DNA of 64,000 nucleotides from Litchfieldella xinjiangensis (GTDB lineage Bacteria > Pseudomonadota > Gammaproteobacteria > Pseudomonadales > Halomonadaceae). The translations under genes were made by a program, and so were the position numbers. The stretch spans positions 744,001-808,000 of the forward strand of contig NZ_JPZL01000001.1 of assembly GCF_000759345.1 (NCBI RefSeq), read 5' to 3'. Positions 18,098-27,426 of this stretch are shown one piece after another (position 1 is the stretch's first letter; the number at the start of each line of letters is the position of its first letter). The notes beneath the pieces were generated by a model. The model did no database searches. It saw nothing but the letters and a program-made list of their open reading frames with translations, and was not told the origin of the DNA.

Positions 18098-18427
18098 CTA
18101 CACCGCTCTGGGTCCGTAGAGGATGATACCGGCCCCTACCAGGCACACCGCGCCGCCGATCAGGTCCCATTGATCGGGCGAGCGATGCTCCACCGCCCAT
18201 AGCCAGGCCAGCGACGTGGCGATGTAGATCCCGCCATAGGCGGCATAGGCACGCCCGGCGAACTCCGCACTCGACAGGCTGAGCAACCAGGCGAACAAGG
18301 CCAGGCTGACCACCCCGGGAACCAACCATAGGATTGACCTGTCGAGCCGCCACCAGGCCCAGAAGGCGAAGCAACCGCCAATCTCGGCAAGCGCGGCGAA
18401 CAGATACAACAGCGGCGTTGGAAGCAT
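18098..18427 (-). CDS. ynfA: YnfA family (UPF0060) small membrane protein
   Basis: A 109-residue protein with four transmembrane helices and the family pattern: [19 protein letters not shown] at the start, [21 protein letters not shown] in helix 3 and [20 protein letters not shown] at the end. YnfA proteins resemble small multidrug-resistance transporters. It lies 29 bases downstream of arsJ in the same direction, with no terminator between, so it is probably the last gene of a gapdh-arsJ-ynfA operon. What it would contribute to arsenic handling is unknown. Confidence 0.92.
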   Translation of the reverse strand: MLPTPLLYLFAALAEIGGCFAFWAWWRLDRSILWLVPGVVSLALFAWLLSLSSAEFAGRAYAAYGGIYIATSLAWLWAVEHRSPDQWDLIGGAVCLVGAGIILYGPRAV

Positions 18428-18456
18428 GGTTCCCTCGGGGCAGTGAAAACCCCAGC

Positions 18457-19701
18457 TTAACCGCTGATCCGCTCCTGCTGCACCTGTTCACGGGGCAGGG
18501 CCAGGGCCATCAAGGCGCTAGCGAGTACCAGTATCGCGGCTACCCACAGGCAGGCGGACAAGCCGTACCACTGATAGAGCCAGCCGGAAAGCACCGTACC
18601 CAGCAACCGCCCCATGGCGTTGGCCATGTAGTAAAAGCCGACATCCATGGATACCCCATCGGCCCGCGCGTAATGCACGATCAGGTAGCTATGCCAACTC
18701 GAATTGATGGCGAACAGCACACCGAACGCCAGCAGGCCGATTACCAGCCAGCCCACCGCCGCCAACGGCATCAGTGCCAAAGCTGCAGCCAATACAGCGA
18801 GCACTGTGGCCCATACGGCTGTCTGATTTCGAGCATCACCCTTAACCAGGCGAGTAATACGCGGGGCTTGCGTCTGCACACCGCCGTAGCCGATGACCCA
18901 GATAGCCAGCAGGCCACCGACCGTCCAGTGGCTCCAGCCGTGCTGATCGTAGAGAAACACCGGCAGTGCCACCACGAACCACACATCGCGCGAGGCGAAC
19001 AGGCACAGCCTGGCCGCCGAGAGTACATTGACCGCACGCGACTTGGAGAAGACTTCGGAGAATTTGGGCTTACGCTTCTGCCGTCCCAACTCGGCGCGCA
19101 GCCGCACCAGCGACAATGCCAACACGGCGACCAGCAATACTGCCATGACCAAGACCGCGCCACGGAAACCAATCAATGAAAGCAGCGCACCGCCCATGAA
19201 GAAGCCCGCCCCCTTGAGGGCGTTCTTGGATCCCGTGAGCAACGCCACCCAGCGATAGAGGGCGCTCTGGGCATTGGCGCTCTCCTTGGGTACGAGTACC
19301 TTGACCGCACTTTTGGCGCTCATCTTGTTGAGGTCCTTGGCGATACCCGACAATGCCTGGGCTGCCATGACCCAGGGCACGGTCAGCACTGCGGCAGGCA
19401 CCATGAGCATGCAGAGCGCGACGATCTGCAGGCCAAGCCCCACGTTCATGGTTCGATTGAGCCCGAGACGTGCGCCCAGCCAACCGCCCACGAGGTTGGT
19501 CACGACCCCGAACGCCTCGTAGAAGAGGAACAGCATCGCCACTTCAATGGGCGAATAGCCCAACTGATGGAAATGCAGCACCACCAGCATACGCAGGGCG
19601 CCGTCGGTCAGCGTGAACGCCCAGTAGTTTCCCGTGATCAGTAGATACTGACGGACTTCAAACGGTAATGCCTTGAGGCGGCTGGCAAGAGAGTCAGGCA
19701 C
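18457..19701 (-). CDS. arsJ: organoarsenical efflux MFS transporter ArsJ
   Basis: A 414-residue MFS permease with twelve predicted helices. The N-terminal [52 protein letters not shown] is characteristic of ArsJ (about residues 15-67), as is [16 protein letters not shown]. ArsJ exports 1-arseno-3-phosphoglycerate, which then breaks down outside to arsenate and 3-phosphoglycerate. The GTG at 19701 was taken because AAGG lies seven bases before it; a TTG two codons earlier is too close to the ribosome site. It overlaps the gapdh stop by 8 bases, so the enzyme and exporter are coupled. Confidence 0.95.
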   Translation of the reverse strand: MPDSLASRLKALPFEVRQYLLITGNYWAFTLTDGALRMLVVLHFHQLGYSPIEVAMLFLFYEAFGVVTNLVGGWLGARLGLNRTMNVGLGLQIVALCMLMVPAAVLTVPWVMAAQALSGIAKDLNKMSAKSAVKVLVPKESANAQSALYRWVALLTGSKNALKGAGFFMGGALLSLIGFRGAVLVMAVLLVAVLALSLVRLRAELGRQKRKPKFSEVFSKSRAVNVLSAARLCLFASRDVWFVVALPVFLYDQHGWSHWTVGGLLAIWVIGYGGVQTQAPRITRLVKGDARNQTAVWATVLAVLAAALALMPLAAVGWLVIGLLAFGVLFAINSSWHSYLIVHYARADGVSMDVGFYYMANAMGRLLGTVLSGWLYQWYGLSACLWVAAILVLASALMALALPREQVQQERISG

Positions 19702-20710
19702 GGCCAACCTTCATTGCCAGTTCCGCGGTACGGTTGGCATAGCCCCACTCATTGTCGTACCAGGCATAGAGCTTGAGCTGGGTGCCGTTAACGACCATGG
19801 TCGAGAGCGCATCGATGATCGAACTACGTGGATCTGTGCGGTAATCGACCGAGACCAGGGGCCGCTCCTCATAGCCGAGAATACCGGCGAGTTCACCCTC
19901 AGCGGCCGTTTCCAGGGCGGCGTTGACCTCCTCCACCGTGGTCGCGCGCTCGAGCTCGAAGACCATATCGGTGAGCGAAGCATTGAGCAACGGAACCCGT
20001 ATTGCATGGCCGTTCAACTTGCCATCGAGTTCAGGGAAGATCGCCGTGATCGCCTTGGCCGAGCCGGTCGTGGTGGGGATAAGAGACTGACTGTTGGCGC
20101 GTGCTCGACGCAAATCCTTGTGCGGCGTATCGAGGATGGATTGAGTATTGGTGATGTCGTGGATGGTGGTCATCGAGCCGTGACGAATGCCGAACGTTTC
20201 TTGAATGACCTTCACCACCGGCGCCATACAGTTCGTGGTGCAGCTTGCCGCAGTGACGATACGATGCTTATCGGCGTCATAACGACCATCGTTGACGCCC
20301 ATGACAACGTTGAGTACGCCTTCTTCCTTGATGGGTGCCGTGACGACCACCCGAGCGACCCCCTGATCGAGATAGGCTTGAAGCTTGTCGCGGCTCTTCA
20401 TCGTGCCTGACGCCTCGATGACCACATCACACCCCGACCAGTCACTGTCGGCCAATTCCCGATTGCGGCTGAACGGGATGCGCCGGCCATCGATGACGAT
20501 CGCTTCGCCCTCGGCCTTGAATCCTTGTCCGGGGGCCCAGTGGCCATGCACTGAATCGAATTCCAGCAGGTGAGCGAAGGTGGCCGCATCGCCGCCGGGG
20601 TCGTTGAGCCGCGCCAGCTCGACCTGACCGCCCTCGACCTGGGGCCATACGCTGCGCAGCGTCAGACGCCCCATGCGCCCCAGACCGTTGATGCCGATAC
20701 GAATCGTCAT
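19694..20710 (-). CDS. gapdh: ArsJ-associated glyceraldehyde-3-phosphate dehydrogenase
   Basis: A 338-residue GAPDH. NAD-binding [10 protein letters not shown] (6-15), catalytic C157 in ASCTTNC and H184 in TIHDITN, and the C-terminal [11 protein letters not shown] are intact. In ars operons this enzyme uses arsenate in place of phosphate, giving 1-arseno-3-phosphoglycerate for ArsJ. The ATG at 20710 has AGAGGAAG upstream; the frame opens 75 bases earlier inside the promoter and was not used. Operon placement ahead of arsJ and an own operator, rather than glycolytic neighbours, supports the arsenate role. Confidence 0.95.
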   Translation of the reverse strand: MTIRIGINGLGRMGRLTLRSVWPQVEGGQVELARLNDPGGDAATFAHLLEFDSVHGHWAPGQGFKAEGEAIVIDGRRIPFSRNRELADSDWSGCDVVIEASGTMKSRDKLQAYLDQGVARVVVTAPIKEEGVLNVVMGVNDGRYDADKHRIVTAASCTTNCMAPVVKVIQETFGIRHGSMTTIHDITNTQSILDTPHKDLRRARANSQSLIPTTTGSAKAITAIFPELDGKLNGHAIRVPLLNASLTDMVFELERATTVEEVNAALETAAEGELAGILGYEERPLVSVDYRTDPRSSIIDALSTMVVNGTQLKLYAWYDNEWGYANRTAELAMKVGRA

Positions 20711-20740
20711 AGGCTTCCTCTCTTGGCGCCAATTTTCTAG

Positions 20741-20773
20741 CTTATATGGTTTTCCATATATAGTAGTGAAAGA
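20741..20773 (-). promoter_or_regulatory. gapdh-arsJ promoter with inverted-repeat operator
   Basis: TATATGG-tttt-CCATATA (20743-20760) is a perfect 7-4-7 inverted repeat. On the minus strand it overlaps a -10-like TATAAG (20746-20741), so a bound repressor would block transcription. AT-rich palindromes of this kind are typical ArsR-family operators, but no arsR is in the window. Confidence 0.7.
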
Positions 20774-20800
20774 TGACCGTTTCATGTCAGCCCTGCAAGA

Positions 20801-20829
20801 AAAAAGGGAAGCCCATGGCTTCCCTTTTT
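20801..20829 (-). terminator. intrinsic terminator of the pst operon
   Basis: Perfect 13-base stem AAAAAGGGAAGCC / GGCTTCCCTTTTT with loop CAT. Minus-strand sequence continues TTTTTTC, so it ends leftward transcription from pstB and insulates the gapdh-arsJ promoter; it could also work rightward. Confidence 0.92.
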
Positions 20830-20847
20830 ATGCCCCTCGGGCGAAGG

Positions 20848-21693
20848 CTATCCGTAACGGCCGGTGATGTAGTCTTCGGCCTTCTTGGTATGCGGGTTGG
20901 AGAACATGGTCTTGGTGTCGTTGTACTCGATGACCTCACCCAGGTGGAAAAACGCTGTGTAGTCGGCCACCCGCGCAGCCTGCTGCATGTTGTGGGTCAC
21001 GGTGACGATGGTGAACTGCTTCTTGAGCTTGTCCATCAAGTCCTCGATCGTCGCGGTGGAAATCGGATCCAACGCCGAGGTCGGTTCGTCCATCAGGATT
21101 ACGTCAGGCTTGACTGCAATTGCCCGGGCAATGCATAGACGCTGCTGCTGACCACCGGACAATGAGGTGCCCGGCTGGTGGAGCTTGTCCTTGACCTCGT
21201 TCCAGAGCCCCGCGTCTCGCAATGCCTGCTCGACCAGCTCCTCCTGCTCTGCCTTGCGACTGACAAGGTCGTGCATGCGTGGTGCATAGGCCACGTTCTC
21301 GAATATCGACTTGGGAAACGGATTGGGCTTCTGGAATACCATCCCCACCCGGCGACGCAGAGCCACCTCATCCATGCGCGCATCGTTAACGTCACGCCCA
21401 TCCATTTCCACCAATCCCTCGGTACGCACGCTGGGGATCAGATCGTTCATGCGATTCAGGCAGCGCAGGAAGGTCGACTTGCCGCAACCAGAGGGGCCAA
21501 TCAATGCCGTGACGTTCTTCTGAAAGATATCCAGGCTGATGTTCTTCAGCGCCTGGTTCTGGCCATACCAAAGGTTCAAGTCACGCACGCGAATGCTCAG
21601 TTCATGATTGGCACTGTCGTTGCGGGTGACCGGCTGACCCGATTGCTGACTGGACATGGCGTTACTCTCCCGCTCGGCAACTTGCATATTCAT
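20848..21693 (-). CDS. pstB: phosphate ABC transporter ATP-binding protein PstB
   Basis: A 281-residue ABC ATPase of the Pst complex. Walker [12 protein letters not shown]-loop FQKPNPFP, signature LSGGQQQRL, Walker [14 protein letters not shown] and the C-terminal [15 protein letters not shown] ending are PstB-specific. Two starts are plausible: ATG 21693 (used) and ATG 21657, the latter with a stronger GGGAGAG ribosome site. It is the last gene of pstSCAB and ends 19 bases before the terminator; no phoU follows. Confidence 0.96.
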   Translation of the reverse strand: MNMQVAERESNAMSSQQSGQPVTRNDSANHELSIRVRDLNLWYGQNQALKNISLDIFQKNVTALIGPSGCGKSTFLRCLNRMNDLIPSVRTEGLVEMDGRDVNDARMDEVALRRRVGMVFQKPNPFPKSIFENVAYAPRMHDLVSRKAEQEELVEQALRDAGLWNEVKDKLHQPGTSLSGGQQQRLCIARAIAVKPDVILMDEPTSALDPISTATIEDLMDKLKKQFTIVTVTHNMQQAARVADYTAFFHLGEVIEYNDTKTMFSNPHTKKAEDYITGRYG

Positions 21694-21722
21694 AAGCTTG
21701 ATCCTGTATGTTGCGCCACGAT

Positions 21723-22889
21723 CTACCAGCGACGCTCGAATTTCTTGCGCAGCACTACCGCGGTGGCGTTGAGAGCGATCAGGATGCTCAGCAGCACCAG
21801 GATGCCGCCGGCGGTCTTCTCGACAAAGGCACGTTCGGGCTCGCCCGCCCAGGTAAATACTTGTGCCGGCATCACCGTGGCTGCATTGGTGAAGGAAATG
21901 CCGACGTCGGGAATGAACGCCACCATGCCGACGATGATCAAGGGCGCGGTCTCCCCCATGGCCTGGGCCAGACCGATGATCGAACCGGTCATGATGCCCG
22001 GCATGGCCAATGGCAGGACATGATCACGCACCGCCTGCCAGCGCGAGCATCCTACACCGAAGGCTGCGTGCCGGATCGAATCGGGAACGCTACGCAGTGC
22101 CGTACGCGTGGCGATGATGATCACCGGCAGGGTCATCAACGCTAGGGTCATCCCCCCCACCAGAGGAGAGGAACGTGGCACACCGAAAAAGTTGATGAAG
22201 ATCGCCAGGCCCAACAGGCCGAACAATATCGACGGAATCGCGGCCAGGTTATTTATATTGATCTCGATGAGCTGGGTCAGGCGATTGTCGGGTGCGAACT
22301 CCTCAAGATATACCGCCGTCATCACTCCGATAGGAAAGGCGATTGCCAGCGTCACGAGCATGGTCATGACGGTACCCACCACGGCAGCGAGGATGCCCGC
22401 ACTTTCGGCCATTTTGGAGTCGCCATTGGTGAAAAAGGTGGTATTGAACTTGAGTTCCACCTGGCCGCTCTCGGCCAGTTCATCGACCCTCGCCCGCTCC
22501 TCCTCCGACAGCTTGTTTCGGTGGCCCTTGAGGTACTGATCCACTTGGCTATTGGCAAGCACCCAGCGCTGCTCGCTGGTACCGAGCAAATCGGGGTTGT
22601 CGCGAATCATGCCGGGAATGAGACGTTCGAAGCTACGACTGACCAAGCTCGAAATCTCCCGGTCCATGGCCGCGCGTCCCATGCGAGTCGCGTCTTCGTT
22701 GTAATCGACTTCGACCTGAATGTAGGCCTGCTGGAAGGCTGGTAAGCCCTTGTTGAGCATGTCGCTAAAGAAAAGCACCAGGAACAGGCCGGCCAGCCCC
22801 AACGCTCCCATCGAAATCCACTTGAGGCGCGCCGATTTGCGGTGACGCTTCTTGAGCTGGGCGCTGATCTCATCGAAGGAATGATTCAT
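21723..22889 (-). CDS. pstA: phosphate ABC transporter permease PstA, long form
   Basis: A 388-residue permease. The N-terminal third (TM1 about 25-42, then a periplasmic segment to about 165) is the DUF3333-type extension found in proteobacterial long PstA; the transport domain follows with [35 protein letters not shown] and the EAA loop ([22 protein letters not shown]). Together with PstC it forms the phosphate channel. It lies 29 bases ahead of pstB and 18 bases after pstC. Confidence 0.95.
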   Translation of the reverse strand: MNHSFDEISAQLKKRHRKSARLKWISMGALGLAGLFLVLFFSDMLNKGLPAFQQAYIQVEVDYNEDATRMGRAAMDREISSLVSRSFERLIPGMIRDNPDLLGTSEQRWVLANSQVDQYLKGHRNKLSEEERARVDELAESGQVELKFNTTFFTNGDSKMAESAGILAAVVGTVMTMLVTLAIAFPIGVMTAVYLEEFAPDNRLTQLIEININNLAAIPSILFGLLGLAIFINFFGVPRSSPLVGGMTLALMTLPVIIIATRTALRSVPDSIRHAAFGVGCSRWQAVRDHVLPLAMPGIMTGSIIGLAQAMGETAPLIIVGMVAFIPDVGISFTNAATVMPAQVFTWAGEPERAFVEKTAGGILVLLSILIALNATAVVLRKKFERRW

Positions 22890-22907
22890 CGGTTAGAACC
22901 CTCGGCC

Positions 22908-24164
22908 TTACAGATTGTTGACACGATACTTTTCGCGGAAGCGACGGATCATGATCACCGACACCAGATTGAGGCTCAGCGTGACGGCAAACAGCACCAG
23001 TCCCAGCGCAAAGGCAGAGAGCGTCTCGGCACTTTCGAATTCCAGATCGCCGGTCAGCGCCGCGACGATTCGTACTGTCACTGTGGTCATGTCCTCAAGC
23101 GGATTGGCGGTGAGGTTGGGACGCATGCCGGCGGCCATGACCACGATCATGGTCTCGCCCAAGGCCCGTGACACTGCCAGCAGCGAAGCGGAAATGATCC
23201 CGGGCAATGCCGCCGGAATGACTACATCACGAATTGTCTCGCTCTTGGTCATGCCCAAGGCGAGCGATCCCTGGCGCATGCTGTCGGGCACCGAGTTAAT
23301 GACATCGTCGGACAGCGACGAGATGAACGGGATGATCATGATGCCCATGACCAGCCCGGGAGCCACGGCGTTATTGAACGAGGCATCGAGACCGAAGAAA
23401 CCCGCCACATTGACGATGATCGGGGCCACGGTGATTGCGGCGAAGAAGCCATAAACCACGGTGGGAATACCGGCCAACACCTCGAGCGTCGGTTTGGCGA
23501 ATGTACGCACGCGGGCAGGGGCAAACTCGGACATGTAGATGGCCGAGAGCAAGCCGACGGGAATCGCCACCAGCATGGCAATCGCCGTGATCATGAACGT
23601 ACCGGCGAACAGCGGTACCGAGCCGAACTGGGCGGCAGCCCCCCCCTCGTCGCCTCGCCCGGCGGCAACCAAGAAGCTCGCCCCGGGGTTCCAGACGGTC
23701 CCCGTGATGAAGTCCCAGAAGCTGTGCATCTGGAAGAAACGCAGTGCCTCGAAGACGATCGAGAACAGGATTCCGAACGTGGTGAAAATCGAGATCAGCG
23801 CCGCGCCTATCAGGATCCAGCCAATCACGCGCTCGATGGCCTGGCGGGCATGGAAGTCGGGCTTGGCTTTGTTGATACCGAACATCAATCCGAGGGCAGC
23901 GATGATCAGGCTGCCTGCCAGCAAATAAGGCACCGGGATCTCGGCACCCAACAAGAGCATGACGAAGGCGCCCAGGGCGCTGACGAGTAGCGCCGGCCCC
24001 GCAGTCGCCAGTACAGCGAACCAAGCGTACTGGTCGGGCTGGGCGTGCATGGCCACGCCCGCGGCACGCACGCGTGCCGCCTTGGCCCGGCCGATGAAGA
24101 AGGCTATCAGACCCAGCAGCAATAACGCGCCGCCGAACAGTGCCAGGAGAGGATTGGTCTGCAT
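22908..24164 (-). CDS. pstC: phosphate ABC transporter permease PstC
   Basis: A 418-residue permease, also of the extended type with about three helices before the transport domain. Core motifs: AIYMSEFAPARVRTFAKPTLEVLAGIPTVVYGFFA, SLSDDVINSVPDSMRQGSLALG and the EAA loop DVVIPAALPGIISASLLAVSRALGETM. It is separated from pstS by a 103-base gap with a strong hairpin. Confidence 0.95.
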   Translation of the reverse strand: MQTNPLLALFGGALLLLGLIAFFIGRAKAARVRAAGVAMHAQPDQYAWFAVLATAGPALLVSALGAFVMLLLGAEIPVPYLLAGSLIIAALGLMFGINKAKPDFHARQAIERVIGWILIGAALISIFTTFGILFSIVFEALRFFQMHSFWDFITGTVWNPGASFLVAAGRGDEGGAAAQFGSVPLFAGTFMITAIAMLVAIPVGLLSAIYMSEFAPARVRTFAKPTLEVLAGIPTVVYGFFAAITVAPIIVNVAGFFGLDASFNNAVAPGLVMGIMIIPFISSLSDDVINSVPDSMRQGSLALGMTKSETIRDVVIPAALPGIISASLLAVSRALGETMIVVMAAGMRPNLTANPLEDMTTVTVRIVAALTGDLEFESAETLSAFALGLVLFAVTLSLNLVSVIMIRRFREKYRVNNL

Positions 24165-24213
24165 AGATGTCTCTCGATGTTGACTTCGACAGCCTGGCTG
24201 CCGGAACGTGCAA

Positions 24214-24241
24214 CGGCCGGCAACCCTGGGGTTGCCGGCCG
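24214..24241 (-). promoter_or_regulatory. stem-loop between pstS and pstC
   Basis: CGGCCGGCAACCC / GGGTTGCCGGCCG, a 13-base perfect inverted repeat with a 2-base centre, without a T-run. It sits in the pstS-pstC gap and would stabilise or partly terminate the pstS message, raising binding protein over channel. The phnD-phnC gap has an analogous hairpin. Confidence 0.75.
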
Positions 24242-24267
24242 GACAGGCTTGTTAGCCCGGTACCCCT

Positions 24268-25296
24268 TTATTCGAGATCGGATGCCTGGAGTTCGGCGCG
24301 CTCTTCGACCTTCTGACGGGTCTGTTCACGCTCTGACTCGGGCAGCGGGATCAGGCCGATATCAACCAAGTAACCGTCTTCACCGATCATGGTCTCGGAC
24401 ACGAACATGTCGACGTAGTCATACAGCGGCGGTACGTCTTCAGCGTGCTGATTCTTCACGTAGAAGAACAAGGAACGCGCGATCGGGTAATCGCCGGCAC
24501 TGATGGCTTCAACCTCAGGCTCGACACCTTCGATGCTTGCGGCGTTCAGGCTGTCGGGATTCTCGACCAGGAAAGAGTAACCGAAGATGCCGAAGGCACC
24601 GGTGTCCTCGCTCAGGCGCTGAACGATCAGGTTGTCATTCTCACCGGCATCGATGTAGGCGCCGTCGGCACGAATGTCGGTGTAGGCTTCGCCACCGTAG
24701 ACATCCATTTCAGAGGAAGCCGCTTCCATCACCAGTTCCTCGAAGGCATCGCGGGTCCCGGAGGTGCTGGGCGGTCCGTAGATCGAGATCTTGCGATCCG
24801 GCAGCGAGGAATCGATATCGCTCCAGTTCTGGTAGGGGTTGTCGACCAACTCGCCATCCTGCGGCACCTTGGCGGCAACCGCCAGGAACAGCTGCTCCAG
24901 TGTCAGATCGAGCGCGTCGTTCTGGCTGGACTGGGCAAAGACGATACCATCGGAACCAATCTTGACCTCGGTGACGCTGGTGACGCCATTTTCTTCACAA
25001 CGCTCCAGTTCAGAGGCCTTGATGCGGCGTGAAGCGTTTGAAATATCAGGAGTTCCCTCACCCACCCCGTTACAGAACAGGCGGATACCACCACCGGAAC
25101 CCGTGGATTCGATGACCGGTGTCGGATTGTTGGTCGTGGCACCGAACTCTTCGGTGACGTAGCTCGCGAACGGATAGACGGTGCTCGAGCCGACGATGCG
25201 GATCTGATCACGCGCGTGGGCGGCAGACGCCACACCCATTACAGCAACAGCGATGGCGGTAGCCTTGAGTGCGCGGGACTGCAGGATGCGATTCAT
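24268..25296 (-). CDS. pstS: phosphate-binding protein PstS
   Basis: A 342-residue periplasmic protein. Signal peptide to about residue 28 (GVASAAHARD), then RIVGSSTVYPFASYVTEEFG and ESTGSGGGIRLF, the phosphate-coordinating loops of the PstS class found in Pseudomonas and relatives (no homology to classic E. coli length). GPPSTSGTRDAFEELV supplies the second anion loop. High-affinity PstS strongly favours phosphate over arsenate, which fits the neighbouring arsenate genes. It is the first gene of pstSCAB and has a PHO box upstream. Confidence 0.95.
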   Translation of the reverse strand: MNRILQSRALKATAIAVAVMGVASAAHARDQIRIVGSSTVYPFASYVTEEFGATTNNPTPVIESTGSGGGIRLFCNGVGEGTPDISNASRRIKASELERCEENGVTSVTEVKIGSDGIVFAQSSQNDALDLTLEQLFLAVAAKVPQDGELVDNPYQNWSDIDSSLPDRKISIYGPPSTSGTRDAFEELVMEAASSEMDVYGGEAYTDIRADGAYIDAGENDNLIVQRLSEDTGAFGIFGYSFLVENPDSLNAASIEGVEPEVEAISAGDYPIARSLFFYVKNQHAEDVPPLYDYVDMFVSETMIGEDGYLVDIGLIPLPESEREQTRQKVEERAELQASDLE

Positions 25297-25357
25297 GCGG
25301 GTAACTCCTGTCGATGAGAGTGTTCAACCTTCGCGAGACACACGATGCCGCACGAAA

Positions 25358-25375
25358 ATGACAACTTCATGACAG
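25358..25375 (-). promoter_or_regulatory. PHO box (PhoB site) upstream of pstS
   Basis: Minus strand CTGTCAT-GAAG-TTGTCAT: two 7-base direct repeats 11 bases apart, matching the PhoB consensus CTGTCAT-N4-CTGTCAT with one mismatch. It lies 62 bases upstream of the pstS ATG, so the pst operon should be induced by phosphate starvation. Confidence 0.87.
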
Positions 25376-25389
25376 GTGAAGCCTTTGTG

Positions 25390-26112
25390 TCATAAAAGTA
25401 GGCCGAGGGCAGCCAGGGTCGAGATCGCCAGCGAGGCGTATTGAAGAAACCGCCGGTCGACACGCTGCGCCAGAGGGCGCGCCAAGGTATTGCCAATCAC
25501 GATGAAGGGAAGGAAGGTCAGCGCAATGGCCAGGTGCCATAGGCGAATCTGCCCCGCCAATGCCAGGGCAATCAGCGTCATGCTCGCACTGCAGATGAAG
25601 AAGGCGGCCAGATTGCCACGGATACTGTCCGGCGGCAGGCGGTGCATCAACAGGGCAATCGGTGGGCCGCCAATCGCCGATACCGTGCCAAACACGCCGG
25701 AGAGTATCCCGGCGATAAACAGCGTGACGCGATTGACCGGCAAGCTGATGCGACACAGGCTCACGGCCACGGCGGAAAGCACGATCAAGGAAATGATCTT
25801 CTCGAGCACGGCCAGCGGTGCCGCCAGCAATAACCAGGTGCCCATCACGGTGCCCGGGATGCGACCCACCAACGCCATGCCGATCACCGTGACGCGGACC
25901 TCATGCCGGTACTGGCCAAGCATCATCAGCGACACCAGAAGCCCGAAAATCACCAGGATCACCGGCACCAGGCGAGGCTCGAGCATCAGCAGGATCGGCG
26001 TTCCTACCACGGCCAGTCCAAACCCGGTGATCCGTTGCACCAGAGCACCGATCAGCAAGGTCAGGCTGCAGGCCGACCAGACCGCGAAGGAGACGCCGAA
26101 AACCTCAGGCAT
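25390..26112 (-). CDS. TSUP family (TauE/SafE) membrane permease
   Basis: A 240-residue protein with about eight helices. The TauE/SafE repeat shows as LLIGALVQRITGFGLAVVGTPILLMLEP in the first half and GILSGVFGTVSAIGGPPIALLM in the second. The family moves sulfite, sulfonates or other organic anions; substrate unknown. The ATG at 26112 was taken since it overlaps the upstream MFS stop by 8 bases; an ATG at 26148 would overlap by 44. It is likely co-transcribed with the exporter. The pstS PHO box lies just beyond its 3' end. Confidence 0.87.
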   Translation of the reverse strand: MPEVFGVSFAVWSACSLTLLIGALVQRITGFGLAVVGTPILLMLEPRLVPVILVIFGLLVSLMMLGQYRHEVRVTVIGMALVGRIPGTVMGTWLLLAAPLAVLEKIISLIVLSAVAVSLCRISLPVNRVTLFIAGILSGVFGTVSAIGGPPIALLMHRLPPDSIRGNLAAFFICSASMTLIALALAGQIRLWHLAIALTFLPFIVIGNTLARPLAQRVDRRFLQYASLAISTLAALGLLL

Positions 26113-27289
26113 GCCCCGCCCGGCCAGCCAGGATGCGTAGCCCGACATTACCGATCACCGCGACGGCAAGCATGGTGGCCACCATTGGCCAGGCACTGTC
26201 GATCTCGAAGGCGCCGACCAGCACACCCGCCAAGGCGCCACACGAAAACTGAATACTGCCCTGCAAGGCGGCGGCCGTGGCACTCATGTGGCTGAAATGC
26301 TCGAGCAACGAGGAGATGGCGTTAGGGGCAATCAAACCGATGACGCCCATGAACATCATGACCAGCGGCACGATGGTATAGAGCGTATCGAGCCCGGTCG
26401 CCACGACCAGTACCAGGCCCAGTGCCGCGGCCAACTGGATAGCGAGCCCCAGGCGCAAGTTCTGCTGCGGCGAGCGTCGACGCATCAAACGGATATTGAC
26501 GCGTGTCGACGTGGCCATGACCAGCACATTGATGCCGAACACCACCGGATACATGGCCGGACTGAGGCCATAATGCTCCATATACAAAAAGGGAGACGCC
26601 GTGATGAAGGCGAACATGCCCGAGAACGACATCGAGGCGGCGCAGATATAGCCCATCGCCTCGCGATGTCGCAGCACACTGAGATAGTTTCTCACCACTT
26701 GCCGAGGCGAGGCTGCCGGAAGCCCGGGATCGCGGGTCTCCGGCAGATGACGCCCCATCAGCCACATCAGGAAGGCCGCATAGGTTGCCAGAAAAACGAA
26801 TATCAGCCACCAATCGGCCAGGTAGAGCAGACCGCTACCTACCGCGGGTGCGGCCAGTGGCGCCAACATCAGAATCATGGCCATGGTCGACATTACCTTG
26901 GCCGCTTCGCGACCACTGAAGCAGTCGCGCACGATGGCCGCCGAGTTGACGACACACGCGCCTCCTCCCAAAGCCTGGATAAAACGCAGAACCCAGAGTT
27001 GATGCAACGTGCCCACCTGAGTGATGGCCAGGCTGGCCAACAGGAATACGGCCAGCCCTCCCAGCAGGACGGGCTTTCGTCCCAGCCGATCCGAAAGCGG
27101 TCCACAGGTCAGCTGGCCCAGGGCGAAGCCGAACAGGAATACGCTGATCGATAGCTCGGTATGATGAATGCTTGCGCCTATCGTCTCGGCCAATGCCGGC
27201 ATGGCCGGCAGATAGGCATCGATGGCGAACGGGGCCAGAGCAGTGTTGGCGGCAACCAGAAAGGCAACGCGCCGAGCGTTAAGAACCAA
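26105..27289 (-). CDS. Bcr/CflA family MFS drug exporter
   Basis: A 394-residue twelve-helix MFS protein. Family features: APFAIDAYLPAMPALAE at the start, the motif-A loop GPLSDRLGRKPVLLGG, RFIQALGGGACVVNSAAIVRD (motif C region) and PNAISSLLEHFSHMSATAAALQG near the end. E. coli Bcr/CmlA-type proteins export bicyclomycin, sulfonamides or chloramphenicol; the substrate here is unknown. Divergent from the chemoreceptor gene, 137 bases away, and overlapping the TSUP gene. Confidence 0.9.
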   Translation of the reverse strand: MVLNARRVAFLVAANTALAPFAIDAYLPAMPALAETIGASIHHTELSISVFLFGFALGQLTCGPLSDRLGRKPVLLGGLAVFLLASLAITQVGTLHQLWVLRFIQALGGGACVVNSAAIVRDCFSGREAAKVMSTMAMILMLAPLAAPAVGSGLLYLADWWLIFVFLATYAAFLMWLMGRHLPETRDPGLPAASPRQVVRNYLSVLRHREAMGYICAASMSFSGMFAFITASPFLYMEHYGLSPAMYPVVFGINVLVMATSTRVNIRLMRRRSPQQNLRLGLAIQLAAALGLVLVVATGLDTLYTIVPLVMMFMGVIGLIAPNAISSLLEHFSHMSATAAALQGSIQFSCGALAGVLVGAFEIDSAWPMVATMLAVAVIGNVGLRILAGRAGHA

Positions 27290-27426
27290 ATGAGCCTCCT
27301 TGCGAGAAATTTAGGCTGCTAATAATACTCCCATTTAATGACAGACGGCAGTCGCCGGAAGTCGACCACAAACTGCAATAACTCTCTGTTCTGATAACAC
27401 GACCTTTACCGGGAGCAGGGATACCC

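Noticed and set aside
27290-27426. Sigma-28 promoter for the second chemoreceptor
   Set aside because: TCTGATAA at 27390 resembles a -10 element, but there is no TAAAG-like element at the required distance.
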